Below are positions 43,503-52,071 of a DNA stretch of 64,000 nt, one piece after another. The position numbers and the translations under genes are program-made. The notes below the pieces were generated by a model. It ran no database searches. It saw only the letters and a list, made by a program, of their open reading frames with translations, and was not told the DNA's origin. The stretch is from Azospirillum brasilense (GTDB lineage: Bacteria > Pseudomonadota > Alphaproteobacteria > Azospirillales > Azospirillaceae). The stretch is from the NCBI RefSeq assembly GCF_005222205.1, contig NZ_CP032345.1:871001-935000 (forward strand), read 5' to 3'. Each line of letters begins with the position of its first letter. Positions within the stretch are counted from its first letter, which is position 1.

Positions 43503-45590
43503 TCACCCCTCGATGCGCGAGAAGTCCGCCACCGCGTTCAGCGTCGCCCGGATCTGGCTGAGCAGCCGCAGGCGGTTGGCGCGCAGGTCGGCCTGCTCGG
43601 CGTTCACCGTCACCTTGTCGAAGAAGGCGTCCACCGGGCCGCGCAGGCGGGCCAGCGCCGCCATGGTGCCGGTGAAGTCCTCCTGCGCCAGCAGCGGCCG
43701 GGCCGTCTCGCCGGCACCGGACAGGGCGCCGTAGAGGTCCTTTTCCTCCGCCAAGGTCAGCAGGGCCGGATCGACCGGCTGGTCATAGGCCTTGCCGTCC
43801 TTCTTCTCCTCGATGCGGACGATGTTGCTGGCGCGCTTGTAGGCGGCGAGCAGGTTCGCCCCCTCCTCCGACCCGACGAAGGTCTGGAGCGCCTTCACGC
43901 GGGCCAGCAACCGGACGAGATCGTCCTCGCCGCCCAACGCGAACACGGCGTCCACGAGGTCATGCCGCACGCCCTGGTCGCGCAGCGTGACCTTCAGACG
44001 GTCGGCGAAGAAGGCCATCAGGTCGGTGGCGACGCCATCGGCGGCGGCGAAACCGCCGACCGTGTAGGCGCCGTGCGCGGCCTTGAACAGCTGCGTCAGG
44101 TTCAGCCGCAGCCCGTTCTCCAGGATCAGCCGGATGATGCCCAGCGCGGCGCGGCGCAGCGCGTAGGGGTCCTTGGAGCCCGTCGGCTTCTCGTCGATGG
44201 CGAAGAAGCCGACCAGCGTGTCGAGCTTGTCGGCCAGCGCCACGGCGACCGACACCGGAGCCGTCGGGCAGGAGTCGGAGGGCCCGAGCGGCTTGTAATG
44301 CTCGGCGATGGCCTCGGCGACCGCCGGGTTCTCGCCCTCGCCCAGCGCGTAGTAGCGGCCCATGATGCCCTGGACCTCGGGGAACTCGCCGACCACTTCG
44401 GTCACGAGGTCCGCCTTGGACAGCAGGGCGGCGCGGGTCGCCGCGTCCGCGTCGGCGCCGATGGCGCGGGCGATCTCGGCAGCCAGCACCTGGACGCGCG
44501 TGACCTTCTCCGCCACCGTGCCGAGCTTGGCGTGGAAGGTGATGGCGCCCAGCTTGGACACCCGGTCTTCCAGCTTCGTCTTGCGGTCCTGGTCCCAGAA
44601 GAACTTGGCGTCGGACAGGCGGGCGCGCAGAACACGCTCGTTGCCGGCAACGATGGCCTTGCCGCCGTCCGCCGTCACCGTGTTGGCGACCACGACGAAG
44701 CGCGGGGCCATCTTCCCGGCCTTGTCCAGCAGGGCGAAATACTTCTGGTGCGTGCGCATGGAGGTGATGAGAACCTCCGACGGCACGTCCATGAACTTCT
44801 CGTCGATGGTGCCGACCAGGGCGACCGGCCATTCGACGAGGCCGGCGACCTCCTCCAGCAGCCCGTCGTCGGGTGAGAGGGTCAGGCCCTCCGTTGCGGC
44901 CAGCGCCTCGGCGTCGGCCTTGATCTTGGCCTTGCGCTCGGCGCGGTCGAGCAAGACGTGAGCGGCGCGCAGCTTGGCCTTGTAGTCGGCGAAGTCGGTG
45001 ACCGTGAAGGCGTCCGGCGACAGGAAGCGGTGGCCGCGGGTGCTGTTGCCGAAGACCAGCTTGCCCTGCGCGCCACCCAGGTCGAACGATCCCTCCAGCA
45101 CCGCGCCGCCGAACAGCGCGATGATGGAGTGCAGCGGGCGCACCCAGCGCACCGTGCCGGTGCCCCAGCGCATCGACTTCGGCCAGGGGAAGTCACCCAT
45201 GACCGCCGGGATGATCTCGGCCAGCACCTCCGCGGTGGCGCGGCCCTTCTTCTCCGCCACGGCGAAGTAGAAGACGCCCTTGCCGGTGTCGCGCTGCTCG
45301 CACTGGTCGAGGCTGGTCAGGCCGGCGGACTTCAGGAAGCCGGCGACCGCCTGCTCGGGCGAGCCGACGCGCGGCCCCTTCTTCTCCTCGCGGACGTCGG
45401 CGGTGCGCTCGGCCAGGCCGTCGATCACCAGCGCCAGGCGGCGGGGGGTGGAGTGGGCCTCGGCCGTGTCGAAGGACAGGCCGTTGGCGGCCAGCTTCTC
45501 GGTGACGAGGCGCTTGAGGTCGTCCGCCGCGCGCGCCTGCATGCGGGCCGGGATTTCCTCGGAGAAGAATTCGATCAGAAGTTCGGGCAT
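43503..45590 (-). CDS. glyS: Glycyl-tRNA synthetase beta subunit
   Basis: A 695-residue subunit of the alpha2-beta2 glycyl-tRNA synthetase. Conserved blocks: [18 protein letters not shown] at the N-terminus, [39 protein letters not shown] near 145-165 (given in part), RFVVVANT, and a C-terminal anticodon-binding-type domain with [10 protein letters not shown]. It acts with GlyQ to charge tRNA-Gly. It lies one base after glyQ on the same strand, so the pair is one operon. Confidence 0.96.
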   Translation of the reverse strand: MPELLIEFFSEEIPARMQARAADDLKRLVTEKLAANGLSFDTAEAHSTPRRLALVIDGLAERTADVREEKKGPRVGSPEQAVAGFLKSAGLTSLDQCEQRDTGKGVFYFAVAEKKGRATAEVLAEIIPAVMGDFPWPKSMRWGTGTVRWVRPLHSIIALFGGAVLEGSFDLGGAQGKLVFGNSTRGHRFLSPDAFTVTDFADYKAKLRAAHVLLDRAERKAKIKADAEALAATEGLTLSPDDGLLEEVAGLVEWPVALVGTIDEKFMDVPSEVLITSMRTHQKYFALLDKAGKMAPRFVVVANTVTADGGKAIVAGNERVLRARLSDAKFFWDQDRKTKLEDRVSKLGAITFHAKLGTVAEKVTRVQVLAAEIARAIGADADAATRAALLSKADLVTEVVGEFPEVQGIMGRYYALGEGENPAVAEAIAEHYKPLGPSDSCPTAPVSVAVALADKLDTLVGFFAIDEKPTGSKDPYALRRAALGIIRLILENGLRLNLTQLFKAAHGAYTVGGFAAADGVATDLMAFFADRLKVTLRDQGVRHDLVDAVFALGGEDDLVRLLARVKALQTFVGSEEGANLLAAYKRASNIVRIEEKKDGKAYDQPVDPALLTLAEEKDLYGALSGAGETARPLLAQEDFTGTMAALARLRGPVDAFFDKVTVNAEQADLRANRLRLLSQIRATLNAVADFSRIEG

Positions 45591-45591
45591 G

Positions 45592-46479
45592 TTACTTGGC
45601 CCCCCCGGCGGTCCACGCCTCGCAGCAGGCTTTCGCCAGCGCGCGCACGCGGCCGATGTAGGCGGCGCGCTCCACGACGCTGATGACGCCGCGCGCGTCC
45701 AGCAGGTTGAAGAGGTGCGACGCCTTGATGCACTGGTCGTAGGCCGGCAGCGCGACGCCCTTGGCGATCAGCGACTGGCACTCCGCCTCGGCGTCCTTGA
45801 AATGCTGGAGCAGCATGTCGGTGTTGGCGTGCTCGAAGTTGTGGGCCGAATATTCGACCTCGGCGCGCTTGAACACGTCGCCGTATTTGACGCCCTGCCC
45901 GTTGAAGTCCAGGTCGTAGACGTTCTCCACGCCCTGCACATACATGGCCAGACGCTCCAGCCCGTAGGTCAGCTCGACCGCGACCGGGTCGCACTCGATG
46001 CCGCCGACCTGCTGGAAGTAGGTGTACTGGGTGACCTCCATGCCGTCGCACCAGACCTCCCAGCCGAGGCCCCAGGCGCCCAGCGTCGGGCTTTCCCAGT
46101 CGTCCTCGACGAATCGGATGTCGTGCAGCGACGGGTCGATGCCCAGCACCTTCAGGCTTTCCAGGTAAAGCTCCTGCGGGTTGGCCGGCGAGGGCTTCAG
46201 GATGACCTGATACTGGTAATAGTGCTGGAGCCGGTTCGGGTTCTCGCCGTAGCGGCCATCCTTCGGGCGGCGCGAGGGCTGCACATAGGCCGCCTTCCAC
46301 GGCTGCGGGCCAAGCGCGCGCAGCGTCGTCGCCGGGTGGAAGGTACCCGCACCCACCTCCATGTCGTAGGGCTGGAGGATCACGCAGCCCTGCTCCGACC
46401 AGAACTGGTGGAGCTTGAGGATCAGGGCCTGAAAGGACAGGCCGCGGCTGTCTTGGGAAGACCCGCTCGGGGAGGCCAT
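45592..46479 (-). CDS. glyQ: Glycyl-tRNA synthetase alpha subunit
   Basis: A 295-residue catalytic class II subunit. Signatures: [77 protein letters not shown] and [17 protein letters not shown]. It forms glycyl-adenylate and charges tRNA-Gly with GlyS. The ATG at 46479 yields a family-length protein with a short Ser-rich leader. glyS follows directly. Confidence 0.96.
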   Translation of the reverse strand: MASPSGSSQDSRGLSFQALILKLHQFWSEQGCVILQPYDMEVGAGTFHPATTLRALGPQPWKAAYVQPSRRPKDGRYGENPNRLQHYYQYQVILKPSPANPQELYLESLKVLGIDPSLHDIRFVEDDWESPTLGAWGLGWEVWCDGMEVTQYTYFQQVGGIECDPVAVELTYGLERLAMYVQGVENVYDLDFNGQGVKYGDVFKRAEVEYSAHNFEHANTDMLLQHFKDAEAECQSLIAKGVALPAYDQCIKASHLFNLLDARGVISVVERAAYIGRVRALAKACCEAWTAGGAK

Positions 46480-46567
46480 CGGCGGTCACTTATGATTGGT
46501 GTGGAAAAACGCGCCGCACGATACGCGGCGGTATCCCCGGAATCAAGCGCCCGCCAGGGGTTGCGGC

Positions 46568-46837
46568 TCAACGCCCGTAGGGGCAGACCGGCCGGCCGCA
46601 GGCCACGGCGGAGCGCGGGGCGACGTAGGCGCCGCATTCCGGGCACTTCTCCATGTCCTCCGCAGCCACCTGGGGCGAGCCGCCGCCGCTGGTGGAGGTG
46701 GGCTTTCCGGAGCCGCGACGCTCCCGCTCGCGCAGGCGCTCCCGCCCGACCGCGCCGACGCGGTTGTACCAGCGCCAGCCGAACCACACGGCGCCGATCA
46801 CCAGGATCAGGAACAGGATTTTGGACAAGCTGAACAT
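46568..46837 (-). CDS. PP0621-like membrane-anchored zinc-ribbon protein
   Basis: An 89-residue protein. One N-terminal membrane helix (about 4-24, LSKILFLILVIGAVWFGWRWY) is followed by an Arg-rich linker and a C-terminal metal site CPECGAYV-x8-CGRPVCPYG with four cysteines. This matches the PP0621 family, which has no defined role. The ATG at 46837 starts directly at the hydrophobic segment. It lies 88 bp upstream of glyQ on the same strand. Confidence 0.75.
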   Translation of the reverse strand: MFSLSKILFLILVIGAVWFGWRWYNRVGAVGRERLRERERRGSGKPTSTSGGGSPQVAAEDMEKCPECGAYVAPRSAVACGRPVCPYGR

Positions 46838-47020
46838 GGACGCAGGATTAGGGGGTGCGAGGCCACCCGGTCAAGAGGGGCCTCGCACCCCAAAAGATCG
46901 ACCCGTCGAAAATGGATCGAACATCGAAAGAAGCGCCCGTCCAGCGCAAAGAGTCCTTGTCGTCCGCAGCGGAAGCGGCACCTAATGGGTGAAAACCGTG
47001 CGCAGAGGAGACGCAACGTC

Positions 47021-47248
47021 ATGAACGCCAGCGCCTATCCGGTCATCGTCCGCCCCCTGCCCCCGGAGCAGGGTGTCGGCTATGTGGCCGAGGTGCCCGA
47101 CCTGCCGGGCTGCACCGCGGGCGGCGCCACCCCCGCCGACGCCAGCACGGCGGCGCTCGACGCCATCACCGCCTGGATCGAGAACGCCCGCCGCACCGGC
47201 GCGCCGGTCCCGCCCCCCTCGGAGCGTTTGCGCGAAGTCACCCAGTGA
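47021..47248 (+). CDS. HicB-like antitoxin-type protein, no HicA nearby
   Basis: A 75-residue protein with the partial RNase H-like HicB fold: YPVIVRPLPPEQGVGYVAEVPDLPGC, then ADASTAALDAITAWIENARRTG and PVPPPS. HicB normally neutralises the HicA mRNA interferase, but no HicA-like ORF is adjacent, and it lacks a C-terminal DNA-binding domain. It may be a solitary HicB-fold protein with another role. The ATG at 47021 follows GAGGAG; an in-frame ATG at 46985 would add 12 basic residues. Confidence 0.72.
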   Translation: MNASAYPVIVRPLPPEQGVGYVAEVPDLPGCTAGGATPADASTAALDAITAWIENARRTGAPVPPPSERLREVTQ

Positions 47249-47290
47249 GAGCCCAGGATATTTTCATCGGGGCATAAGCCCTCGCACTTG

Positions 47291-47391
47291 GCCCCCACCC
47301 TAGCCCTCCCCCGCTATCGCAGGGGAGGGAACTCCGCCGCGCGACCCTCAATCCCCTCCCCTGCGCAGCGGGGGAGGGCCAGGGTGGGGGC
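47291..47391. repeat. C-rich intergenic inverted repeat, copy 2
   Basis: It is framed by GCCCCCACCCT (47291-47301) and AGGGTGGGGGC (47381-47391), with inner CCCTCCCCCGCT and AGCGGGGGAGGG. It is the same family as 43374-43478 and lies between convergent hicB-like and sppA-like genes, where it may also terminate transcription. Confidence 0.8.
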
Positions 47392-47415
47392 TCGTGGCGA
47401 CCACAAGCGGAAAAA

Positions 47416-48294
47416 TCAGAGGCCGTAGCGCGACCAGAGCGCGCGTTCCTCGACAGCGGACAGAGCCGCCGCCGGAAGGTCGGCCGCGAGACGGTCCAGC
47501 GAAGCCATGCCCACCGGCGCATCCACGCGGAAACCCATGCGGCGGAACCAGCGCCGGTCCTCCTGCACCACGCGCAGCCGGACCTTCTCGCCGAAGCGGC
47601 CGCGCAGCACGCTGCGCAGGTCGCCGATGCCGTCGATCAGCCCCAGCTCCAGCGCGCGCCGACCCGCCCAGAAGGCGCCGGAGAACAGTTCCTCCTCCGG
47701 CCCGGACAGGCGGGCGCCGCGGCGGTCGCGCACCATCGCCTTGAAGGCGTCGTGGATCTCCGCCTGGATCGCCTTCAGATGAGCCACCCCGTCCTCCCGC
47801 TCCGGCGAGAAGGGGTCGAGAATTACCTTCTTGTCGCCCGCGGTGTAGAGCCGCCGCTCGATGCCGTAACGCTCGATGAAGTCGTGCGCGCCGAAGCCGG
47901 CGGAGACCACACCGATGGAGCCCAGGATGCTGCTCTCGTCCGCCCAGATCTCGTCCGCCGCGCAGGCCAGCCAGTAGCCGCCGGACGCCGCCGCGTCCTC
48001 GCAGAAGGCGAAGACCGGCACCTTCTTCTCGGTGGCGAGGTCGCGGATGCGCTTGGCGATCAGCGCCGACTGCACCGGCGACCCGCCCGGCGAGTTGACG
48101 ACCAGCGCCACCGCCGCCTGCGTCTTCGGCGCGAAGGCGCGTTCGATCAGCCCGGCCATGTTGGCCATGGTCAGCCCCTGGCGGAAGGCTCCGGCCTGAC
48201 CGATGACACCGGACAGGCGGAGGACGGACACGATCGGCCCGGCGTCGCGCCAGGGGCCGAACGGGAGTTTGGCGAGCAGCTTCGTCATGTTCAT
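47416..48294 (-). CDS. S49-family serine protease (SppA/SohB-like)
   Basis: A 292-residue single-domain S49 peptidase. The substrate strand VVNSPGGSPVQSALIAKRI is near residue 66. The catalytic Ser lies in AASGGYWLA near 105, and GSIGVVSAGFG follows. The lysine base is probably in TAGDKKVILDPFSPERED near 155. These enzymes cleave signal peptides or membrane protein remnants. Unlike SppA proper there is no obvious N-terminal membrane helix. It is followed on the same strand by nothing before the repeat. Confidence 0.87.
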   Translation of the reverse strand: MNMTKLLAKLPFGPWRDAGPIVSVLRLSGVIGQAGAFRQGLTMANMAGLIERAFAPKTQAAVALVVNSPGGSPVQSALIAKRIRDLATEKKVPVFAFCEDAAASGGYWLACAADEIWADESSILGSIGVVSAGFGAHDFIERYGIERRLYTAGDKKVILDPFSPEREDGVAHLKAIQAEIHDAFKAMVRDRRGARLSGPEEELFSGAFWAGRRALELGLIDGIGDLRSVLRGRFGEKVRLRVVQEDRRWFRRMGFRVDAPVGMASLDRLAADLPAAALSAVEERALWSRYGL

Positions 48295-48339
48295 CGCCGG
48301 TTGAAATGGTGGCGCTGACGCCGGATTGAAAGCACCGGC

Positions 48340-49089
48340 TTAAGCGATCAATGGTTCCATGTCGCGCAGAATCCGCTGCGCCTGCGCGCCATAGGCGCCA
48401 TCGGGGCCGTGCAGCACCAGCCCGGCGGTGAATCGCGCCGGCGAGCGCCCCCCCTTTTGCGCCGCCAGCAGGATGCGCCGCGCCTCCTCCCCCGCCTTCG
48501 GCCAGAGCGGGACGAGCGTCAGCGAGCCGATTCGGGCGCCGTGGAGCGCGGCCAGGATCTCGTCCACCCGGTCGGCCCGGTGGACCATGGTCAGCGTGCC
48601 GCGCGGCTTCAGCATCGCAGCGGCGAAGCGCACCCAGTCGGCCAGGCCCGCCTCCCCCTCCACGTTGGCGGCGGCCTTCCAGGGGTCAGGCGGCACGCTG
48701 GCCGCCCCGGCGCGCAGATAGGGCGGGTTCATCATCACCCGGTCGAAGGTGCCGGGAACCAGCTCCGGCGGCGGGGCGAGCAGGTCGCCCTCAAGGACGC
48801 CCACCCGGCCGTCCAGCCCGTTGAGGGCGGCGTTGCGCCGGGCGAAGTCCGCCGCATCCGCCCGCTTCTCCAGCCCGACGACCACGACACCCGGCACACG
48901 GGCGGCGAGGCACAGCGCCGCCGCCCCGGTGCCGGTGCCGACGTCCAGCACCCGCTCCCCCGCCCCGGCGGCGGTGAAGGCGGCGAGCAGCACCGGGTCG
49001 ATGGCGGCGCGGTAGCCGGCCTGCGGCTGGTGCAGGCGGACACGCCCGTCGAGAAGCGTGTCGAACGCCGCGTCGCTCTCCGCCGTCAC
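48340..49089 (-). CDS. TrmN6-like SAM-dependent methyltransferase
   Basis: A 249-residue methyltransferase. The N-terminal LHQPQAGYRAAIDPVLLAAF is typical of the tRNA1(Val) A37-N6 methyltransferase group. The SAM motif VLDVGTGTGAAALCLAAR is near residue 46, and the catalytic NPPYLRAG near 117 is diagnostic of N6-adenine or related amino-methylation. It probably modifies a tRNA or protein. It overlaps the DUF2007 gene by four bases. Confidence 0.85.
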   Translation of the reverse strand: MTAESDAAFDTLLDGRVRLHQPQAGYRAAIDPVLLAAFTAAGAGERVLDVGTGTGAAALCLAARVPGVVVVGLEKRADAADFARRNAALNGLDGRVGVLEGDLLAPPPELVPGTFDRVMMNPPYLRAGAASVPPDPWKAAANVEGEAGLADWVRFAAAMLKPRGTLTMVHRADRVDEILAALHGARIGSLTLVPLWPKAGEEARRILLAAQKGGRSPARFTAGLVLHGPDGAYGAQAQRILRDMEPLIA

Positions 49090-49301
49090 GCCCCCAGCTC
49101 CTCCCCGGCGTCGCGCAGCAGGCGGCAGGCGGCGGCGTGGTCGTCGTCGTCCACCATCAGGCGGCGGGGGATGGCGCCGATGGAGCCCTCCAGAATGCTG
49201 GTGTGGGTGTCCAGCACGATCCCCTCGATTCCCGCGTCGGTCAGCAGGGCGAGAAGCCAGCTCAGACGGACCGGATCGGTGGTGCGCAGCAGTTCCTTCA
49301 T
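49086..49301 (-). CDS. DUF2007 small protein
   Basis: A 71-residue protein with the DUF2007 pattern: MKELLRTTDPVRLSWLLALL, a helix then ILEGSIGAIPRRLMVDDDD, ending in a short helix. DUF2007 has a PII-like fold; the role is unknown. The ATG at 49301 is preferred because residues from an upstream ATG (49400) do not match. It is directly upstream of and overlapping the TrmN6-like gene, an arrangement common in alphaproteobacteria, and divergent from the prenyl synthase gene. Confidence 0.8.
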   Translation of the reverse strand: MKELLRTTDPVRLSWLLALLTDAGIEGIVLDTHTSILEGSIGAIPRRLMVDDDDHAAACRLLRDAGEELGA

Positions 49302-49411
49302 GAAATCCCGGCTGTTCTGTGCCCTTATTCGCCTTGCGGACTTGACCGAAGAGGCTATGCCGTTATGCTCCCTGCCGGAATTCGTCACGTCAATCATCAT
49401 TGGAGTCGACC

Positions 49412-50428
49412 TTGGCGGTCGTGACCAACCTCGAGCCGAAACGGCGGAAGTCCACCCCGCTCGACGATCTGACCGCCCTGGTGGCCGATGACCTGGGCGC
49501 GGTCAACGAGATCATCGTCCAGCGGATGCACTCGTCCGTGGAGATGATCCCGCAGCTTGCCGGCTACCTCATCGCCGCGGGTGGCAAGCGCCTGCGCCCC
49601 GTCCTCACCCTCGCCGCCGCCGAGCTGTGCGGCTACAAGGGCGAGGATCACAAGATGCTGGCCGCGGTGGTGGAGTTCATCCACACCGCCACCCTGCTTC
49701 ACGACGACGTCGTGGACGAGAGCGACCTGCGCCGCGGGCTGGCCTCGGCCAACGCGGTGTTCGGCAACAAGGCCAGCGTGCTGGTCGGCGACTTCCTGTT
49801 CTCCCGCAGCTTCGAGCTGATGGTGGAGGTCGGGTCGCTCGACGTGCTGCGCATCCTGTCCAAGGCGTCCGCGGTCATCGCCGAGGGCGAGGTGCTGCAG
49901 CTGCGCACCACCAACGACACCGAGACCAGCGAGCAGGCCTATTTGGAGGTCATCAAGGCCAAGACGGCGGAGCTGTTCGCCGCCGCCTGCCGCGTCGGCG
50001 CCGTGGTGGCCGCCCGCCCGCAGGCGGAGGAGCTGGCGCTCTACGATTACGGCATGAATCTGGGCATCGCCTTCCAGCTCGTCGACGACGTGCTGGACTA
50101 TTCCGCCTTCCAGGCGAAGCTGGGCAAGACGGTCGGCGACGATTTCCGCGAGGGCAAGATCACCCTCCCCGTCGTGCTGGCCTTCCGTCGCGGCAATGAC
50201 GAGGAGCGGGCCTTCTGGCGCCGCACCATGGAGGAGCTGGACCAGCAGGAGGGCGACCTGGAGCGCGCCCAGGAGCTGATGGCCAAGCACAACGCGCTGA
50301 AGGACACGGTGGAGCGTGCGCGCCACTACGGCTCCATCGCGCGCGACGCGCTGGGCCTGTTCCAGGACAGCCCGGTGAAGGCCGCCCTGCTGGAGGTGCT
50401 GGACTTCGTGATCGAGCGCGATTTCTAA
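49412..50428 (+). CDS. ispB: Trans-polyprenyl (octaprenyl-type) diphosphate synthase
   Basis: A 338-residue prenyl synthase. First Asp-rich motif LLHDDVVDESD near residue 91, GGKRLRP near 54, and second motif FQLVDDVLDYS near 218, all typical of long-chain enzymes. It extends isopentenyl units to the ubiquinone side chain (the chain length, eight to ten units, is not readable). The start is TTG at 49412 with GGAG six bases before; a TTG at 49400 and GTG at 49421 are in frame. It is divergent from the DUF2007/TrmN6-like pair, as in many alphaproteobacteria. Confidence 0.92.
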   Translation: MAVVTNLEPKRRKSTPLDDLTALVADDLGAVNEIIVQRMHSSVEMIPQLAGYLIAAGGKRLRPVLTLAAAELCGYKGEDHKMLAAVVEFIHTATLLHDDVVDESDLRRGLASANAVFGNKASVLVGDFLFSRSFELMVEVGSLDVLRILSKASAVIAEGEVLQLRTTNDTETSEQAYLEVIKAKTAELFAAACRVGAVVAARPQAEELALYDYGMNLGIAFQLVDDVLDYSAFQAKLGKTVGDDFREGKITLPVVLAFRRGNDEERAFWRRTMEELDQQEGDLERAQELMAKHNALKDTVERARHYGSIARDALGLFQDSPVKAALLEVLDFVIERDF

Positions 50429-50467
50429 GCGTACGCAACTTTTTCGCCGCCGGGGGTGATTTTCACG

Positions 50468-50496
50468 TTGCAGCCCCCGGATCGAGCGGCTATATA
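50468..50496 (+). promoter_or_regulatory. Sigma70 promoter of the first tRNA-Pro gene
   Basis: TTGCAG (50468-50473), exactly 17 bp, TATATA (50491-50496). The tRNA begins about 42 bp after the -10. Confidence 0.75.
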
Positions 50497-50537
50497 CGCG
50501 GCCCACGGTGACGCCGGCCACGGCGCCACCGACGGAC

Positions 50538-50614
50538 CGGAGAGTAGCTCAGCCTGGTAGAGCACTGCTTTCGGGAGGCAGGGGCCGGAGGTTCGAATCC
50601 TCTCTCTCCGACCA
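50538..50614 (+). tRNA. tRNA-Pro (anticodon CGG), copy 1
   Basis: A 77-nt cloverleaf starting CGGAGAG and ending CTCTCCG-ACCA. The D-arm is GCTC...GAGC, and the anticodon stem CTGCT/GGCAG holds the loop TTCGGGA (anticodon CGG, for codon CCG). The T-arm contains TTCGAAT. CCA is encoded. It is identical to the copy 280 bp downstream. Confidence 0.97.
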
Positions 50615-50620
50615 ACACGA

Positions 50621-50653
50621 AAAGGGCCGATGCGGCAACGCATCGGCCCTTTC
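50621..50653 (+). terminator. Terminator of the first tRNA-Pro
   Basis: AAAGGGCCGATGC pairs with GCATCGGCCCTTT around a GGCAAC loop, followed by CGCTTTT. Confidence 0.88.
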
Positions 50654-50747
50654 GCTTTTCCGGCCCGGCCAACCAGCCCTTGCGGCGGTCTTCCCCCGGC
50701 TTTCGCGACCCGGCAAAAAAACATTCCGCAAATGCCGCTTATTCCCA

Positions 50748-50776
50748 TTGCAGCCCGCGGGCAATGGGTCTATACA
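50748..50776 (+). promoter_or_regulatory. Sigma70 promoter of the second tRNA-Pro gene
   Basis: TTGCAG (50748-50753), 17 bp, TATACA (50771-50776). It is the same design and distance as for the first copy. Confidence 0.75.
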
Positions 50777-50817
50777 CCCGCTCCACGGCGACGCTGGCGA
50801 CGGCGGCACCGACGGAC

Positions 50818-50894
50818 CGGAGAGTAGCTCAGCCTGGTAGAGCACTGCTTTCGGGAGGCAGGGGCCGGAGGTTCGAATCCTCTCTCTCCGACCA
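50818..50894 (+). tRNA. tRNA-Pro (anticodon CGG), copy 2
   Basis: A 77-nt sequence identical to the tRNA at 50538-50614, with its own promoter and terminator. The flanks are also closely similar, showing a recent tandem duplication of the whole transcription unit. Confidence 0.97.
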
Positions 50895-50900
50895 ATACGA

Positions 50901-50933
50901 AAAGGGCCGATGCGGCAACGCATCGGCCCTTTC
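50901..50933 (+). terminator. Terminator of the second tRNA-Pro
   Basis: Same hairpin as at 50621-50653, AAAGGGCCGATGC with GCATCGGCCCTTT, then CGCTTTT. Confidence 0.88.
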
Positions 50934-51015
50934 GCTTTTCCGCTCCGCCGCTGCGGCACAGGCCGCGCTCCCGCCTGTTGTCCCTTTGGAAGCGACACAG
51001 ACGGGGAGCGGACCC

Positions 51016-51429
51016 ATGGAACAGGCGATCGGACAGGAACCCCAGGCGGCGGGCGGCCCGGTGGGGACGGAGATCGACCCCAAGGCCGTGGTGGTGTCCC
51101 GCGCGGTGCGCGACCTGCTCCAGCCCCACGGCTTCCGTCCCCGCGACATCGGCAGCGGGCTGGGCGGCGGCATGGCCTGGAACCGGCGCGGCGGCGACGA
51201 CACCCACGAGATGATCACCTGCAACGGGCGGCTGTCCGGCGACCCCGACCGGGCGGAATGGACCGCCGGGCGCTACGGCAACCGCGGCGGCTTCGTGGAG
51301 GTCACCGGCCTGACGCTGCGCGGCGCGCTGGACGCACTGGCGGTGCTGCCCCGGCCGGTGCGGGTGGACGGCTCGCTGGCCGAGGGCATCTACCCATCGC
51401 TGGAGGACGCCCTCGACGACATCGCGTGA
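51016..51429 (+). CDS. Hypothetical protein
   Basis: A 137-residue cytosolic protein I do not recognise. A disordered first 20 residues precede an alpha/beta domain with VVVSRAVRDLLQPHGFRPRD, GGGMAWNRRGGDD and LRGALDALAVLPRPVRVDG, ending in an acidic helix SLEDALDDIA. No signal or membrane segment is present. GGGGAGC lies ahead of the ATG at 51016. It immediately follows the tRNA pair and is convergent with the AhpD-like gene, five bases apart. Confidence 0.65.
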   Translation: MEQAIGQEPQAAGGPVGTEIDPKAVVVSRAVRDLLQPHGFRPRDIGSGLGGGMAWNRRGGDDTHEMITCNGRLSGDPDRAEWTAGRYGNRGGFVEVTGLTLRGALDALAVLPRPVRVDGSLAEGIYPSLEDALDDIA

Positions 51430-51433
51430 CGGG

Positions 51434-51823
51434 CTATTTCAGCGCCTCGTCGATCTCCACCTGATAGCCCTTGGCGAGGCGGTTGGTCTCGTTGGCCATG
51501 CCGACGACGGCCATCAGCTCGCCGAACTGCGCGTCGGTCATGCCGGCGCGGCGCGCGGCGGCCTCGTGCGAGCGGATGCAGTAGTCGCAGCCGTTGGTGA
51601 CGCTGACCGCGACGAAGATCATCTCCTTGACCATCGGGTCCAGCGCGCCGGGGGCCATCACCTCCTTCAGGCTCTCCCAGGTGCGCTTCAGCGTGGGCGG
51701 GTGATGGGCGGCCATCTTCCAGAAATTGTTGACGTCCGGCACGTTGCGGGCCGCCTTGATGTCGTCGTAGACAGCGCGCACTTCGGGAGCGGCGTCGGCG
51801 TGCTCGATGGGCTTCAGGGGCAT
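51434..51823 (-). CDS. AhpD-like carboxymuconolactone decarboxylase-family protein
   Basis: A 129-residue helical protein with the CMD core ALDPMVKEMIFVAVSVTN and the redox motif GCDYCIRSHEAAARRAG near residue 77, with CxxC and the following His. AhpD-type proteins reduce peroxides or recycle lipoyl partners. The exact partner is unknown. It is transcribed divergently from the hybrid kinase gene, with about 250 bp between the two starts. Confidence 0.85.
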   Translation of the reverse strand: MPLKPIEHADAAPEVRAVYDDIKAARNVPDVNNFWKMAAHHPPTLKRTWESLKEVMAPGALDPMVKEMIFVAVSVTNGCDYCIRSHEAAARRAGMTDAQFGELMAVVGMANETNRLAKGYQVEIDEALK

Positions 51824-52071
51824 GGCTGATGGTCTCCGCGGCAGCAGGGCACAGATGAGGGGAACGATCCCGCGGCATTGTCGCCGCTTCGGCTTCGCGG
51901 GGCCATGGCGAAGGAACCCGGCCTCATATCTCTTCCGCTGAAGGTCATAGGGGCGCCTGAAAGTTCAGGTTGCTCCAGCCGCCGCGGACCGGCATAGCTT
52001 CCTGGTTCCGATGGCCTGCGCACGGCGTCCCGCCCTGTCGCCACCCTCCCCGCCTTCAAGTCCCCCAGACC

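Noticed and set aside
47021..47248. Complete HicAB toxin-antitoxin system
   Set aside because: No HicA-like ORF on either strand next to the HicB-like gene.
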